A stretch of 64,000 bases of DNA from Malikia spinosa (lineage in GTDB: Bacteria; Pseudomonadota; Gammaproteobacteria; Burkholderiales; Burkholderiaceae_C). A program made the translations under genes and the position numbers. The stretch covers positions 80,502 to 144,501 of the forward strand of contig NZ_PVLR01000006.1 in assembly GCF_002980625.1 (NCBI RefSeq). Reading direction: 5' to 3'. Numbering within the stretch: position 1 is the first letter of the stretch; each line of letters starts with the position of its first letter. Positions 9,677-20,947 of the stretch are shown one piece after another. The notes beneath the pieces were generated by a model. It had not been told where the DNA came from. It did no database searches and saw only the letters and a list, made by a program, of their open reading frames with translations.

Positions 9677-10483
9677 TCAGAGCCTGCGATGCTGCAGCGC
9701 GGGCAGCTGCTGGCGCACCGATTGCAGCCGGGCCAGGTCGAGTTCGCAGACCACCAGGCCGGCACCGACCGCATGCTGGCCCAGGATGGCGCCCCAGGGG
9801 TCGACCACCAGGGTCTGGCCCCAGGTGTGGCGGCCGTTCTCGTGCAGGCCGCCCTGGGCGCTGGCGATCACGAAGGCCTGGTTCTCGATCGCACGCGCAC
9901 GCAGCAGGACTTCCCAGTGTGCCTGTCCGGTGGTGTAGGTGAAGGCCGAGGGCACGACCAGGATGTCGGCCGCGAGCTGGCGGTACAGCTCGGGAAAGCG
10001 CAGGTCGTAGCAGACGCTTAAGCCCACGCGCCAGTCCTTGCCGCTGCGGTCCTTCAGCGTGAAGGCGGTCGGCTGCTCGCCCGCGATCAGCGCGGCAGCT
10101 TCGTCATAGCGTTCGCGGCCGTTGTCGTAGCGGAACAGGTGGATCTTGTCGTAGCGCGCCGCGACCTTGCCCTTGGGGTCGTAGACCATGCAGGCGTTGG
10201 CCGCGTGCTCGGGGTCGTCGGTGGCCATCGGCAGCGTGCCGCCCACGATCCAGAGTCCGAGCTCGCGGGCGGTATCGGACAGGAAGTCCTGCACCGTGCC
10301 CAGGCCGGGCGTCTCGGCCAGCAGCAGCTTGTCGCGGTCGCTGCGACCCATGAAGCAGAAATACTCGGGCAGCACGGCGAGTTCGGCACCGGCGGCGGCC
10401 GCCTGGTCGAGCAGGCGGTGTGCCTGGGCCAGGTTGCGGTCCACGCTGATTTCCGAAACCATCTGGATGGCGGCGACTTTCAT
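9677..10483 (-). CDS. Carbon-nitrogen hydrolase, nitrilase superfamily (deaminated-glutathione amidase-like)
   Basis: This 268-residue protein has the complete Glu-Lys-Cys triad of the superfamily: Glu40 in LPEYF, Lys113 in YDKIHLF and Cys158 in [10 protein letters not shown]. Overall sequence resembles Nit1/NitFhit-type amidases, which hydrolyse deaminated glutathione as metabolite repair. The ATG at 10483 overlaps the stop of yhdP (ATGA), so it is cotranscribed and probably translationally coupled with that gene; this pairing recurs in beta-proteobacteria. Superfamily is certain, exact substrate inferred. Confidence 0.88.
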   Translation of the reverse strand: MKVAAIQMVSEISVDRNLAQAHRLLDQAAAAGAELAVLPEYFCFMGRSDRDKLLLAETPGLGTVQDFLSDTARELGLWIVGGTLPMATDDPEHAANACMVYDPKGKVAARYDKIHLFRYDNGRERYDEAAALIAGEQPTAFTLKDRSGKDWRVGLSVCYDLRFPELYRQLAADILVVPSAFTYTTGQAHWEVLLRARAIENQAFVIASAQGGLHENGRHTWGQTLVVDPWGAILGQHAVGAGLVVCELDLARLQSVRQQLPALQHRRL

Positions 10484-13400
10484 GGTTGTCCTCCTTGGGT
10501 TTTTTCCGGTAGCTTAGCCGCGCCGGGCTCAACTTTCTCGACTTTCGGGTCGTACCAGGACCCGCTGACGTGGAACTGTTGTGTCGCTGCCGCCCGCAGC
10601 GGCTTGCCGATCAGGTATTGCGCCACGAAACTGCCGAGCCCGACGGCCGGATTCACCAGGCTGGTTATCAGCGAGGCGCCGCCGGTATTGAGCTCGGGGA
10701 TCACGAGCGCCGAGAGGTCCTGCGTTTCCTGGCCGAGGTCGGCCGATCCGTCGAGGAAGACGACCGCGTTGACGCCCCGCATCTGCAGGTTGTCGCTGCT
10801 GATCACGCCCTGGGCGATGCGGGCGCTGCCGCGCACCGAATCGAAGGCGAAGCCCTCGCTGAAGATGTCGCGGAAATCCAGCGTCAGGCGGCGTGGCAGT
10901 GCCTGCAGGCTCAGCACGCCGAGCAGCTTGGCCAGGCCGGGGTCGGCCTGCAGGAACTGGCCGCGCTCGAGCGCGAGCTGCAGCGCTCCGTTCAGGCTCG
11001 GCGGGTGCAGCGCCAGCGGCGAGCCCAGCCAGGCGACCTGGCCGGTCAGCGAGCCCTGGCCGCCGCGCACCACGCCCGGCATGCCCAGGCGCGCCAGCAG
11101 CGCGCCGGCGTCCTCGATCTCCAGCTTGAGCTGCAGCGCGGTGCGGCGCTGGACCGCAGCGCCGACCGTGCTGGCCGCACCTGTGACGCCCCTGGGCGCC
11201 GCCGCGATGGCCCAGTGGCCGGTGGCCTGCAGCCGCGCCTCGGGCGAGCTCAGGTTGAGCTTTTCGAGCCGCCAGACGCTGCCGGCTTCACGCTGGCTCG
11301 GACTGGGCTGCTGGTTGACGGCCTCGATCTCGAGCCGGCCCAGCTTGCGCGAGCCGAGCTCGAAGTCCTGTACCACGATGTCGAGCGCCGGCAGCCGCAC
11401 CGGTGCCTGCTGGGTCAGCTGCTCGATCTCGCTGGCGGCGCTGTGCGGCAGCATCAGGTGCTCGAGCCGGGCATAGACCCGCCCTGGCGAGTCGGCATCG
11501 GCCGGCTGGTACTCGACCCGGCCCTTGAGCTGGCGTGCCGCGATCGTGCCGCGCCAGCTGTTGCGCTCGAGCTGGCCCTTGAGCTCGAGCTCATGGAAGC
11601 TGCGACCTTCATGATCGATCTGACGCGCGCGCAGCGCCACGTTGCCGGGCCAGTAGGCCCGGCTGTCGCTGGCCAGACCGGTCGCGCTGGCAGCACCGAC
11701 TGCACTGCTGGCAGGGTCGCCGGGGCCAGGCGCCGCTTGCGCCGCATCGAAGGCGTCCTGCCAGTCCTCGAGCGAGAGCCGGTCGAAGGCCAGCTGGGCC
11801 TGCACGCCGCGGGCCGGCAGGGCCGGGCGCTCGGTTCCCAGCGCCAGTGCGCCGCGCAGCACCCGGGTCTGCTCGCCCTCATGTTCGCGCTCGTAGCGCG
11901 CGCTCACGACCGGCTTGGCGGCCGGCCCCAGGTCCAGGCTCAGCAGGTCGCGCCAGCGGCCATTGTCGGGTGTCTGCGGCGCGACCTCGTAGCGCATCGG
12001 CAGGCTCTCGGTCGCGGTCTTGCCCAGCGGGGCGGGCAGGGCCAGCGCCAGGCCCTGCAGGTTCGAACTCACCGTCAGCGCGGTCGCCGCACCCTGGAAT
12101 TCCAGCTGCACCTGATAGCCGGTGCTGCCGCTGGCGATCTGGCCCAGGGCCGCCAGCGCCTGCCACTGGCTGGCCTGGCGCAGGCCCAGGGCGCTGGCAC
12201 TGCCCTGGCCGCTGAAGCTGACCAGCGCGCCCTTGCCCGGCGTCATGCCGCCCTGGAACACCAGCTCGCCACCGAGCAGCTGGGTGCGTGCCTGCGGCAC
12301 GTTGAAGCCCTGTTCGCTGAAGCGCAGCGAGCCGCTGGTACCCGTCAGCGTCGGCGTGTCGGGCGTGAACTGCATGTCGTTGCCGGGGAACTGCACCAGG
12401 CCCTCGACCCGGCTGCTCTCGATCCGTTCGAGTGGCAGCTCGAGCCGCAGCTGGACCTGGGTCTGGCCGTCGATGCGCGCCTGCTCGAGCGCGTGCCCGG
12501 TCATGCCCAGCAGGGGCGAGCGGTTGACGAAAGCCAGCGCGTCGGCGGCCGGACCGGCGATCTGGCCCTTGATCTGCAGCTGCGGTGCATGCGCCAGGTC
12601 CGGGATGCGTGCCTCGACCTGGCTGGCGCGCAGCTGCGGCAGCTCGGCGACCTGGGCCCGGCCCTGCACGATCGCGAGCGAATTGCCGTCGATCTGCAGC
12701 TCGCCGTCGACCTGGCTCAGCGCCGGCCAGGCCGGTCGGCCGTCGGTGTTGCGCATGGCCGGCACATAGTCGAGCTCGACCCCGCTCACGCTGGCGCGCA
12801 CGCTGAACTCGCCGCTGCCGGGCCGGCTGAAGGGGAAATCCGCCAGGTCACCGCGGACCTTGAATTGCGCCGAGCGCGACTGGCCGCGCCGGATCGCATC
12901 GCGCACATAGTGGCGCGCCTCGGCATTCACGCCCAGCGGCAGGTAGCGGTGCACGCGGGTGCCGTCGGCGCGCGACAGCGTGGCATCGAGCTCGAGCCGG
13001 CCGGGAAAGCGGCTGCGCGGCGTGCTGCTGACCGGGCTGCTGGCCGGATCGCTGGTCTGCCAGCGGCCCTTGGCCTGGCCGGCGGCATCGGCATTGGCAA
13101 AGCTCAGCTGCGGGACTTCGACCTGGATGCGGTCGCCGTCGATCGTCCATTGCAGTTCGGTCTGCAGCCGGTCGAACTCCAGCCTGGGTTGTTCGAACAG
13201 GCCCGGAAACTCGAGCGCGCCACGTTCGAGCTCCACGCTGGCCTGGCCGCCGCTGTCGCTGGCATCGAAGTCCAGGCTGGCGCCGCTCAGTCCCGGCCGG
13301 CCGTTGCTGGCGTTGCCGGCCTGCAGGCTCAGCCCGCTGACCTCTCCCTTGGCCTGCCATCGGCCCTGGGGCTGCGTGCCGGCCTGCCATTGCAGCTCGA

Positions 13401-14622
13401 GCTGCTCGATCAGTCCGGCCGGCTGCAGCTGGTCCAGCCAACGGCGCCCCGGGGCCGGCAAAGGCAGCTGTGCTGCCAGCTGGCGTAGCGCCACCAGGTC
13501 GAGCCGGTCGCCTTCCAGCCGCAGCGTCTGCAGGCCACCCCCTTTTTCACTGGCTTGGCGGGTCTCGCGGTAGCGCAGGTTGCCGCCGGGCCAGGTGGTG
13601 CCCTGATCGGTGCGGAAAGCCAGGTCGCGGGTCGCGATCTCGAGTGCGCCTGCCTCCTGCTTCAGCTCAAGGCGCCCGCCGAGCTGCTGCAGCTTGAGCG
13701 GCTGGAGATCGGGCGCCAGCCGCAGCGCGAGCCGGCGCAGCGCCAGGTCGCCCGTGAAGCCGGTCCACTGGCCACGGCTCAGCTCGCTCCAGAAGGCCAG
13801 CGAGCCTTCGCCGTCCTGCAGTTCCAGCTGTTGCAGCAAGCCGGGGTCGAGGTACTGGCGCAGCGGCTGCAGCCGGAGTTCGCTGAATTCGCCATAGAGC
13901 TGGCCGCTCCAGTTCTTCAGCTCGCCCGCGCCGGCCAGCGACAGCAGCGGCTGGCGAAAGCGCCCGCGCAGGCTGAAGCGCGCGCCCCAGTCCGCCGGTG
14001 GCGTGGCGTCCAGCCGCAGCTGGTGCTGGCGGCCCGGGTTGCGCAGCAGCAGGCTGACCTCGCGCAGCTCCAGCGGCGGTGCCTGCGGGCGCAGTTCGTC
14101 GCTCCAGCGCAGCAAGCCGTCGCGCAGCAGGAATTCACGCTGGGAAAAGAACCAGTCGGCCGCCTCGCTCGGGCCGCCGCGGCTCGCCAGCGCGATGCCG
14201 GCCAGCGTGACCACGCCGTCGGCCTGGCGGCGCAGCTCGAGCTCCGGCCCATCGATCACCAGCTGCTCGAAGCCCAGGCTCAGCAGCGAGCGCAGCGACA
14301 GCGTGCCGAGCACGCTGGGCAGGCGCAGCGCCTCGCGCCCCTGCGAGTCGAACAGGCGCAGCTCGCGCAACGTCAGCTGGGGCAACAGGCTAGCTGATTC
14401 GGCTTGCAGCGCGCCGATCTCGACCCGTAGCCCCAGTGCCCGCGTGGCGGCTTGCTCCAGCTCGGGCTTCCAGTTTTCGATTCGGGGCACAATGACCCAG
14501 TGCAGCAGGCCCCAGCTGAGCGCGACCAGGCACCAACTGGTCAGCAGCAGCCAGAGCAGGGCGCGTGCCGATCCCGCTGCCAGGCGCAGCATGGCGGTGG
14601 GACGGCTGGAAACAGGATTCAT
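10480..14622 (-). CDS. yhdP: YhdP family protein (AsmA-like/DUF3971, predicted bridge-type lipid transporter)
   Basis: This is a very long protein (1380 residues) with one N-terminal membrane anchor (ALLWLLLTSWCLVALSWGLL, about residues 20-39). The rest is soluble beta-rich repeats ending in the AsmA-like C-terminal domain (FRDIFSEGFAFDSVRG, then GSADLGQETQDLSALVIPE). In enterobacteria YhdP spans the periplasm and helps move phospholipid to the outer membrane. The frame remains open a further 2.3 kb upstream, antisense to glnE, but the ATG at 14622 immediately precedes the membrane anchor and is chosen. It is transcribed divergently from glnE with only 12 bases between start codons. Confidence 0.88.
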   Translation of the reverse strand: MNPVSSRPTAMLRLAAGSARALLWLLLTSWCLVALSWGLLHWVIVPRIENWKPELEQAATRALGLRVEIGALQAESASLLPQLTLRELRLFDSQGREALRLPSVLGTLSLRSLLSLGFEQLVIDGPELELRRQADGVVTLAGIALASRGGPSEAADWFFSQREFLLRDGLLRWSDELRPQAPPLELREVSLLLRNPGRQHQLRLDATPPADWGARFSLRGRFRQPLLSLAGAGELKNWSGQLYGEFSELRLQPLRQYLDPGLLQQLELQDGEGSLAFWSELSRGQWTGFTGDLALRRLALRLAPDLQPLKLQQLGGRLELKQEAGALEIATRDLAFRTDQGTTWPGGNLRYRETRQASEKGGGLQTLRLEGDRLDLVALRQLAAQLPLPAPGRRWLDQLQPAGLIEQLELQWQAGTQPQGRWQAKGEVSGLSLQAGNASNGRPGLSGASLDFDASDSGGQASVELERGALEFPGLFEQPRLEFDRLQTELQWTIDGDRIQVEVPQLSFANADAAGQAKGRWQTSDPASSPVSSTPRSRFPGRLELDATLSRADGTRVHRYLPLGVNAEARHYVRDAIRRGQSRSAQFKVRGDLADFPFSRPGSGEFSVRASVSGVELDYVPAMRNTDGRPAWPALSQVDGELQIDGNSLAIVQGRAQVAELPQLRASQVEARIPDLAHAPQLQIKGQIAGPAADALAFVNRSPLLGMTGHALEQARIDGQTQVQLRLELPLERIESSRVEGLVQFPGNDMQFTPDTPTLTGTSGSLRFSEQGFNVPQARTQLLGGELVFQGGMTPGKGALVSFSGQGSASALGLRQASQWQALAALGQIASGSTGYQVQLEFQGAATALTVSSNLQGLALALPAPLGKTATESLPMRYEVAPQTPDNGRWRDLLSLDLGPAAKPVVSARYEREHEGEQTRVLRGALALGTERPALPARGVQAQLAFDRLSLEDWQDAFDAAQAAPGPGDPASSAVGAASATGLASDSRAYWPGNVALRARQIDHEGRSFHELELKGQLERNSWRGTIAARQLKGRVEYQPADADSPGRVYARLEHLMLPHSAASEIEQLTQQAPVRLPALDIVVQDFELGSRKLGRLEIEAVNQQPSPSQREAGSVWRLEKLNLSSPEARLQATGHWAIAAAPRGVTGAASTVGAAVQRRTALQLKLEIEDAGALLARLGMPGVVRGGQGSLTGQVAWLGSPLALHPPSLNGALQLALERGQFLQADPGLAKLLGVLSLQALPRRLTLDFRDIFSEGFAFDSVRGSARIAQGVISSDNLQMRGVNAVVFLDGSADLGQETQDLSALVIPELNTGGASLITSLVNPAVGLGSFVAQYLIGKPLRAAATQQFHVSGSWYDPKVEKVEPGAAKLPEKTQGGQP

Positions 14623-14634
14623 AGGCTCGGAATT

Positions 14635-17415
14635 ATGATGGTCAACCAGGTAGCGGACAGTGCCGCTTCGGAGCAATTCACGCTCAGACATGCCGGCGCG
14701 GCCGGCCAGTCGCGCTTCGTGCAGCGCATTCGTCGCCGCTATGAGCAGGAGCTCGCGCTGCTGCCGCCCGGCGCGCCGCGGCGCGAGATCATGTTGCAGA
14801 CCCTGGAGCAGCTGCGCGCGCGCGGCCTCGACCTCGGCTCCGCCTTGCGCGTGCTGCGCCATCTGGTGCTCGAACGCCTGACGGTGCTCGATACCGAATA
14901 CGAGGCCCCGCTGGCCGTGGTCACGCTGGCCGTCACCGAGCTGGCCGAGATCGCGCTCGACCAGGCGCTGCTGCAGGCGCAGCAGGAGCTCGACGAGCTG
15001 CACGGCGCCCCGCTGTTCCAGGACATGTCGCTGCCGGCCGCCCAGGGTCCGCAGTTCAGGCGCGCCACGCTCTGGGTCGTCGGCATGGGCAAGTTCGGCG
15101 CCCGCGAGCTCAATGTCTCGAGCGACATCGACCTGATCTACGTCTACGACAACGACGGCGACACCGCCGGCAACGCGCTCGGGCGCAACCGCATCAGCAA
15201 CCGCGAGTATTTCGCCAAGGCGGTCAAGCGCATCTACGCCACCGTCGGCGACATCACCGAGCATGGTCAGGTGTTCCGGGTCGACCTGATGCTGCGTCCC
15301 AACGGCAGCTCGGGTCCGCCGGCGGTCTCGCTCGGTGCGCTGGAGGAGTATTTCCTGGTCCAGGGCCGCGAGTGGGAGCGCTTTGCCTGGCTCAAGAGCC
15401 GGATCGTCGCGCCGCTGGCCGCCATTCGCGACGGCAACGCGGCCCAGTTGCGCGGCGTCGTGCTGCCCTTCGTGTTCCGCCGCTACCTCGACTACAACGT
15501 GTTCGATTCCTTGCGCAGCCTGCACCGCCAGATCCGCGAGCATGCGGCCAAGCGCGCTGCCGGCCACCCCGAACGCGCGCATGATGTCAAGCTCTCGCGC
15601 GGCGGCATCCGCGAGATCGAGTTCACCGTCCAGCTGCTGCAGGTGGTGCGCGGCGGCGCCTTCCCCGAGCTGCGCAAGCGCCCGACGCTCGACGCGCTGC
15701 AGCGCGTGACCCGCGCCAACCTGATGTCGGCCGCGACCGCGCAGCAGCTGGCCGAAGCCTATGACTTCCTGCGCCGGGTCGAACACCGCATCCAGTACCT
15801 CGACGACCAGCAGACCCATATCCTGCCGACGCGCGACGACGACCTGGCCTGGATCGCGCTGACCATGGGCTATGCCGATACCTGCGCCTTCCTGTGCGCC
15901 TTCGATGCCCACCGCGAGCTGGTGGCGCAGGAGTTCGACACCCTGCTCGGCCAGTCGGGCCAGGCCAGCTGCAACGGCAACGGCTGCAACGGCCAGCCGC
16001 GCAATGGCGTCGAGAGCCTGCAATCGGTGCTGCCGCAGCTGCCAGTGGCCTTTGCGGCCAAGGTGGCCGAATGGACCGAGCACCCGCGCGTGCTGGCGCT
16101 GCGCGAGGACGCCCGGGTCCGGCTGGCGCGCCTGGTGCAGCGCACCGGAGCCTGGATCGAGGAAGGCAAGGTCAGCGAGCAGGGCGCGCTGCGCATGGCC
16201 GACTGGATCGAACCGCTGCTGCGGCGCGAGAGCTACCTGGCGCTGCTGCAGGAGCGGCCCTCGGTGCACGAGCGCCTGCTGCGCATCTTCGGCTCCGCCA
16301 AATGGCCGGCGCGCTACCTGCTCAAGCATCCGGGCGTGATCGACGAGCTCGCCAGCCAACAGCTGTTCGAGGACCGCTTCGATCCGGCCCAGTTCGAGTC
16401 CGAACTCGAGGCGCGCCGCGTTTCGCTGGCCGCCACCGGCGAGGACGACGACGAGGCGCTGCTCGACCTGCTGCGCCGTGCCACCCACGCCGAAACCTTC
16501 CGTACCCTGGCGCGCGATGTCGAGGGTGTGCTGAGCGTCGAGCAGGTCGCCGACGACCTCAGCGCGTTGGCCGACAGCGTGCTGCGCGTGACCGGTCGCT
16601 GGTGCTGGCAGCGCCTCAAGCAGCGCCACCGCGACGAGCCGCGTCACGCCATCATCGGCTACGGCAAGCTCGGCGGCAAGGAGCTCGGCTACGGCAGCGA
16701 CCTCGACATCGTGTTCGTCTACGAGGACGACGACGAGCGCGCGCCCGAGGCCTATTCGGCCTTCGTGCGCAAGCTGATCAACTGGCTGACCGTCAAGACC
16801 GGCGAGGGCGACCTGTACGAGATCGACACCGCGCTGCGTCCGAACGGCAACTCGGGCCTGCTGATCACGACCTTTGACGCCTTCGCCGACTACCAGCAGC
16901 AGCGCGGCAGCAATACCGCCTGGACCTGGGAACACCAGGCCATCACGCGCGCGCGCTGCGTGCTCGGTGCGCCCGAGCTGGCCGCGCGCTTCGACGCCGT
17001 GCGCGAGGCCGTCATGAGCGCGCCGCGCGACCGCTCAGCGCTGAAGGAGGAGATCCGCAGCATGCGCGAACGCATGCGCGAGGCCCAGCATCTGCGCGAG
17101 GGGCGCTTCGACATCAAGCACAGCCCGGGCGGCATGATCGATGTCGAGTTCATCGTCCAGTTCCTGGTGCTGTCGGCCTGTGCCGAACATCCCGAGCTGC
17201 GCGGCAACGTCGGCAACATCGCGCTGTTGCAGCGCGCCGAGGCCGCTGGAATGCTGCCGCCCGGCATGGGCGAGGCGGCGGCTGCAGCCTACCGCGAGTT
17301 GCGCCACCTGCAGCACCGCGCCCGTCTCGACGAGTCCAGCACCCAGTTCGACCCGGCGCCGCTGCAGCCGCACATCGACGCGGTGCTGGCGCTCTGGAAT
17401 CAGGTGCTGGGCTGA
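14635..17415 (+). CDS. glnE: Bifunctional glutamine synthetase adenylyltransferase/deadenylase
   Basis: This 926-residue enzyme controls glutamine synthetase by adding or removing AMP under PII control. Two nucleotidyltransferase domains are visible: the first with GMGKFGARELNVSSDIDLIYVY (about residues 145-168, deadenylase half) and the second with GYGKLGGKELGYGSDLDIVFVY (from about 675, adenylylase half), each followed by a helical GlnD-PII linker region (KHSPGGMIDVEFIVQ near the end). Two adjacent ATGs at 14635 and 14638 could start it. A 61-codon upstream extension in frame overlaps yhdP and is rejected. Confidence 0.95.
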   Translation: MMVNQVADSAASEQFTLRHAGAAGQSRFVQRIRRRYEQELALLPPGAPRREIMLQTLEQLRARGLDLGSALRVLRHLVLERLTVLDTEYEAPLAVVTLAVTELAEIALDQALLQAQQELDELHGAPLFQDMSLPAAQGPQFRRATLWVVGMGKFGARELNVSSDIDLIYVYDNDGDTAGNALGRNRISNREYFAKAVKRIYATVGDITEHGQVFRVDLMLRPNGSSGPPAVSLGALEEYFLVQGREWERFAWLKSRIVAPLAAIRDGNAAQLRGVVLPFVFRRYLDYNVFDSLRSLHRQIREHAAKRAAGHPERAHDVKLSRGGIREIEFTVQLLQVVRGGAFPELRKRPTLDALQRVTRANLMSAATAQQLAEAYDFLRRVEHRIQYLDDQQTHILPTRDDDLAWIALTMGYADTCAFLCAFDAHRELVAQEFDTLLGQSGQASCNGNGCNGQPRNGVESLQSVLPQLPVAFAAKVAEWTEHPRVLALREDARVRLARLVQRTGAWIEEGKVSEQGALRMADWIEPLLRRESYLALLQERPSVHERLLRIFGSAKWPARYLLKHPGVIDELASQQLFEDRFDPAQFESELEARRVSLAATGEDDDEALLDLLRRATHAETFRTLARDVEGVLSVEQVADDLSALADSVLRVTGRWCWQRLKQRHRDEPRHAIIGYGKLGGKELGYGSDLDIVFVYEDDDERAPEAYSAFVRKLINWLTVKTGEGDLYEIDTALRPNGNSGLLITTFDAFADYQQQRGSNTAWTWEHQAITRARCVLGAPELAARFDAVREAVMSAPRDRSALKEEIRSMRERMREAQHLREGRFDIKHSPGGMIDVEFIVQFLVLSACAEHPELRGNVGNIALLQRAEAAGMLPPGMGEAAAAAYRELRHLQHRARLDESSTQFDPAPLQPHIDAVLALWNQVLG

Positions 17416-17460
17416 TCCGCGGCCCGCGCCCGGCCGTTCACTGCCGTCCGTATCTGCCGC

Positions 17461-18078
17461 TTACTGCGGCGGGCGCGTGTCGGCGAAGCTCGGCCGGGTC
17501 ATGAGCTTGTCGTGCAGCCTGAGCAGCCGCGGATGACGTTCGCGCCAGGCCAGTTGCGGGAAGCGGAAGTCCAGATAGCCGAGCGCACAGCCCAGCGCCA
17601 CATCGGCCAGGCTCAGGTGGATGCCGTGGCACCAGGGGCGTTCGCCCAGCTGGCGCTCCATCAGCACCAGCGCGGCCTCGACCTTGCCGAGCTGGCGCGC
17701 GATCCAGGCCGGCGAGCGTTCACTGTCGGCGCGGCCCGGCCAGTGCGACTCCTGGCGCGCCAGCACTGCCGCGTCAAGCAGGCCGTCGGCCAGCGCTTCC
17801 CACTGCTTGACTTCCATGCGTTCCCGACCTGCCGCCGGGATCAGCCGGCCGACCGGCGACAGCGCATCGAGGTACTCGACGATCACGCGCGAGTCGAACA
17901 CCGCCTCGCCGCCGTCGAGCAGCAGGCAGGGCACCTTGCCGAGCGGGTTGTGCTGGGCGGCCAGGCTGTCGGGCGCCATCACGTCATCCTCGACATAGGG
18001 ACAGTCGAGCTTTTTCTCGGCCAGGACGATGCGAACCTTGCGCACGAAAGGGCTGGTGGCGGTGCCGATCAATTTCAT
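17461..18078 (-). CDS. Glutathione S-transferase family protein
   Basis: This 205-residue protein has an N-terminal thioredoxin-like domain (MKLIGTATSPFVRKVRIVL, then NPLGKVPCLLLDGG and DSRVIVEYLD, residues 1-78) and an all-helical C-terminal domain with LSLADVALGCALGYLDFRFP. This is the standard GST layout. Ser9 in TSPFVRK is in the catalytic position of the YfcF/stringent-starvation-like cytosolic GSTs. The substrate is unknown. It is divergent from purB, about 80 bases apart. Confidence 0.88.
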   Translation of the reverse strand: MKLIGTATSPFVRKVRIVLAEKKLDCPYVEDDVMAPDSLAAQHNPLGKVPCLLLDGGEAVFDSRVIVEYLDALSPVGRLIPAAGRERMEVKQWEALADGLLDAAVLARQESHWPGRADSERSPAWIARQLGKVEAALVLMERQLGERPWCHGIHLSLADVALGCALGYLDFRFPQLAWRERHPRLLRLHDKLMTRPSFADTRPPQ

Positions 18079-18080
18079 AG

Positions 18081-19607
<1,527 letters not shown>

Positions 19608-19642
19608 CGACGGCATCCGCCCTGACATGGGCGGATCGCACA

Positions 19643-19672
19643 GCAAAAAGCCCCTTTTCAGGGGCTTTTTGC
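19643..19672. terminator. Bidirectional terminator between purB and proQ
   Basis: A perfect 12-bp inverted repeat (GCAAAAAGCCCC / GGGGCTTTTTGC) around a six-base loop has T-runs on both strands. It serves the converging purB (+) and proQ-family (-) genes. Confidence 0.92.
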
Positions 19673-19687
19673 ATGGTTGCGGCTGTT

Positions 19688-20386
19688 TCAGGCCTGCTGG
19701 CTGCGGCGCTTGACGCGCTCGAGCATGCGCTGGACTTCGCCGAGCGGCAGGCCGTAGCTGTCGGCAAAGGCGGTTGGCTCCAGGCCGCTGGCGCTGTAGG
19801 CGCGGTGCAGCGCCGCGTCCTTGGCGGCGCGCGCGGCGGCCTCGTCGAGCGCCTGGTCGAACAGCGCCTGCACGGCCGGGTCGCGGCTCGGCAGCAGGAC
19901 GGCGTAGTCCTCGCGGCTCAGTCCCGAGGCCTCGAAGGCCTGCGCGATGCGCTGGCGCAGTTTCGGCTTGAGGTCCTCCTGGCTGCGCGCCTGACGGCGG
20001 CGGTGCACTTCGAGCAGGGCATGCAGCACATGCTCGGGCGCCATGTCTTCGACCGCCTGGCCGGCCAGGTCGTGGCGCGCCTGACCGGCGGCAACGCTGC
20101 TGAGATAGCGGGTCGAACGGGTGTGCAGCGCCAGCGCCGCCTTCAGGCCTTCGGCGTCCAGGCCTTCGGGCTGGGCAGCCAGCAGGTCGGCATAGATGCC
20201 GCGCTTGAGCGGACGCGGCTGTTCGCCGAACAGCTGGGGATACCAGTCGGCCAGCTGCTGGAGCACCGGATTGGCCGGCGCTTGCGCGCGCGGCTGCCCT
20301 TGGCGGCCAGCGGCTTGGCCTTGGCGCCGACGCGGCTGGCTGGAAGAGGGAGTGGAGCGGGGCGGCTTGGCTTGTGTATCGTTCAT
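19688..20386 (-). CDS. ProQ/FinO family RNA chaperone
   Basis: This 232-residue protein has a basic, Gln/Arg/Pro-rich disordered N-terminus (about 1-38), followed by a FinO domain (WYPQLFGEQPRPLKRGIYADLLA, LKAALALHTRSTRYLSSVAAGQARHDLAG). Known members bind 3' terminator hairpins of sRNAs and mRNAs and mediate post-transcriptional control. The C-terminal third, about 80 residues of Ala-rich helix, differs from the Tudor-like domain of E. coli ProQ. Family assignment is firm; whether it is the functional ProQ orthologue is inferred. Confidence 0.88.
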   Translation of the reverse strand: MNDTQAKPPRSTPSSSQPRRRQGQAAGRQGQPRAQAPANPVLQQLADWYPQLFGEQPRPLKRGIYADLLAAQPEGLDAEGLKAALALHTRSTRYLSSVAAGQARHDLAGQAVEDMAPEHVLHALLEVHRRRQARSQEDLKPKLRQRIAQAFEASGLSREDYAVLLPSRDPAVQALFDQALDEAAARAAKDAALHRAYSASGLEPTAFADSYGLPLGEVQRMLERVKRRSQQA

Positions 20387-20444
20387 GAAAAAATTGGCGC
20401 CGATTTTTCGGCTGGCTGATTTTATGCCATAATAGCGGCTTCTC

Positions 20445-20520
20445 GGGTTCTTAGCTCAGTTGGTAGAGCAGCGGACTCTTAATCCGTAGGTCGAGTGTTC
20501 GAGTCACTCAGGACCCACCA
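20445..20520 (+). tRNA. tRNA-Lys (CTT)
   Basis: A full 76-nt cloverleaf with encoded CCA is present. The acceptor GGGTTCT pairs with AGGACCC, and the anticodon loop ACTCTTAA places CTT at 34-36. The T-arm is GAGTG-TTCGAGT-CACTC. A CATAAT box at 20428-20433 is a plausible -10. It is the first of two tandem lysine tRNAs. Confidence 0.95.
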
Positions 20521-20589
20521 GATACGCCATGCAGAGACAATCTGCAAGGCATCTTTCCGAGAAGCGATGCATCAGCATCGATCTTGATC

Positions 20590-20665
20590 GGGTCGTTAGC
20601 TCAGTTGGTAGAGCAGTTGACTTTTAATCAATTGGTCGCAGGTTCGAGTCCCGCACGACCCACCA
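20590..20665 (+). tRNA. tRNA-Lys (TTT)
   Basis: A 76-nt cloverleaf with encoded CCA is present. The acceptor GGGTCGT pairs with ACGACCC, and the anticodon loop ACTTTTAA gives TTT. It lies 69 bases after tRNA-Lys(CTT), probably in the same transcript, and is followed at once by a strong terminator. Confidence 0.95.
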
Positions 20666-20672
20666 TACATAG

Positions 20673-20700
20673 CCCCGCAGCCACAAGCTGCGGGGTTTTT
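20673..20700 (+). terminator. Terminator after the tRNA-Lys pair
   Basis: The hairpin CCCCGCAGC-CACAA-GCTGCGGGG (20673-20695) is followed by TTTTTG and a second T-run. Confidence 0.9.
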
Positions 20701-20705
20701 GTTTT

Positions 20706-20947
20706 TGTGGCATCGACTGTATCAGGCCAGGCGAGCAAAAGAGTCGCAGGTCCGGTGCGGGCGCAACTCTTGCTTGTCTGGTGGCCGTCCGATTCCTGAT
20801 CCGCACCGGTTTCGATGGCTGCCGTGGTGCGCGGTCGAGGGTAAACCCCCAGGCTGTGCAGGAGAGGCCATCAAAAGCTGCTGCATACAATCGTCGCACC
20901 CGCTCTGCCCACCCCGCCGGGCCGAGCCACAAGTCAATGGAGTTTTT
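20706..20947. other. Intergenic region upstream of livH
   Basis: This is 242 bases without a supported gene. It must hold the liv promoter. A GGAG ribosome-binding site lies about 8 bases before the livH ATG; no further repeat or known RNA motif was recognised. Confidence 0.5.

Noticed and set aside
14623..16935. Open minus-strand frame extending yhdP by about 770 codons, antisense to glnE
   Set aside because: It is a GC-rich shadow frame of glnE. The membrane anchor typical of YhdP begins right after the ATG at 14622, and the extension is low-complexity His/Gln/Ala/Gly text.
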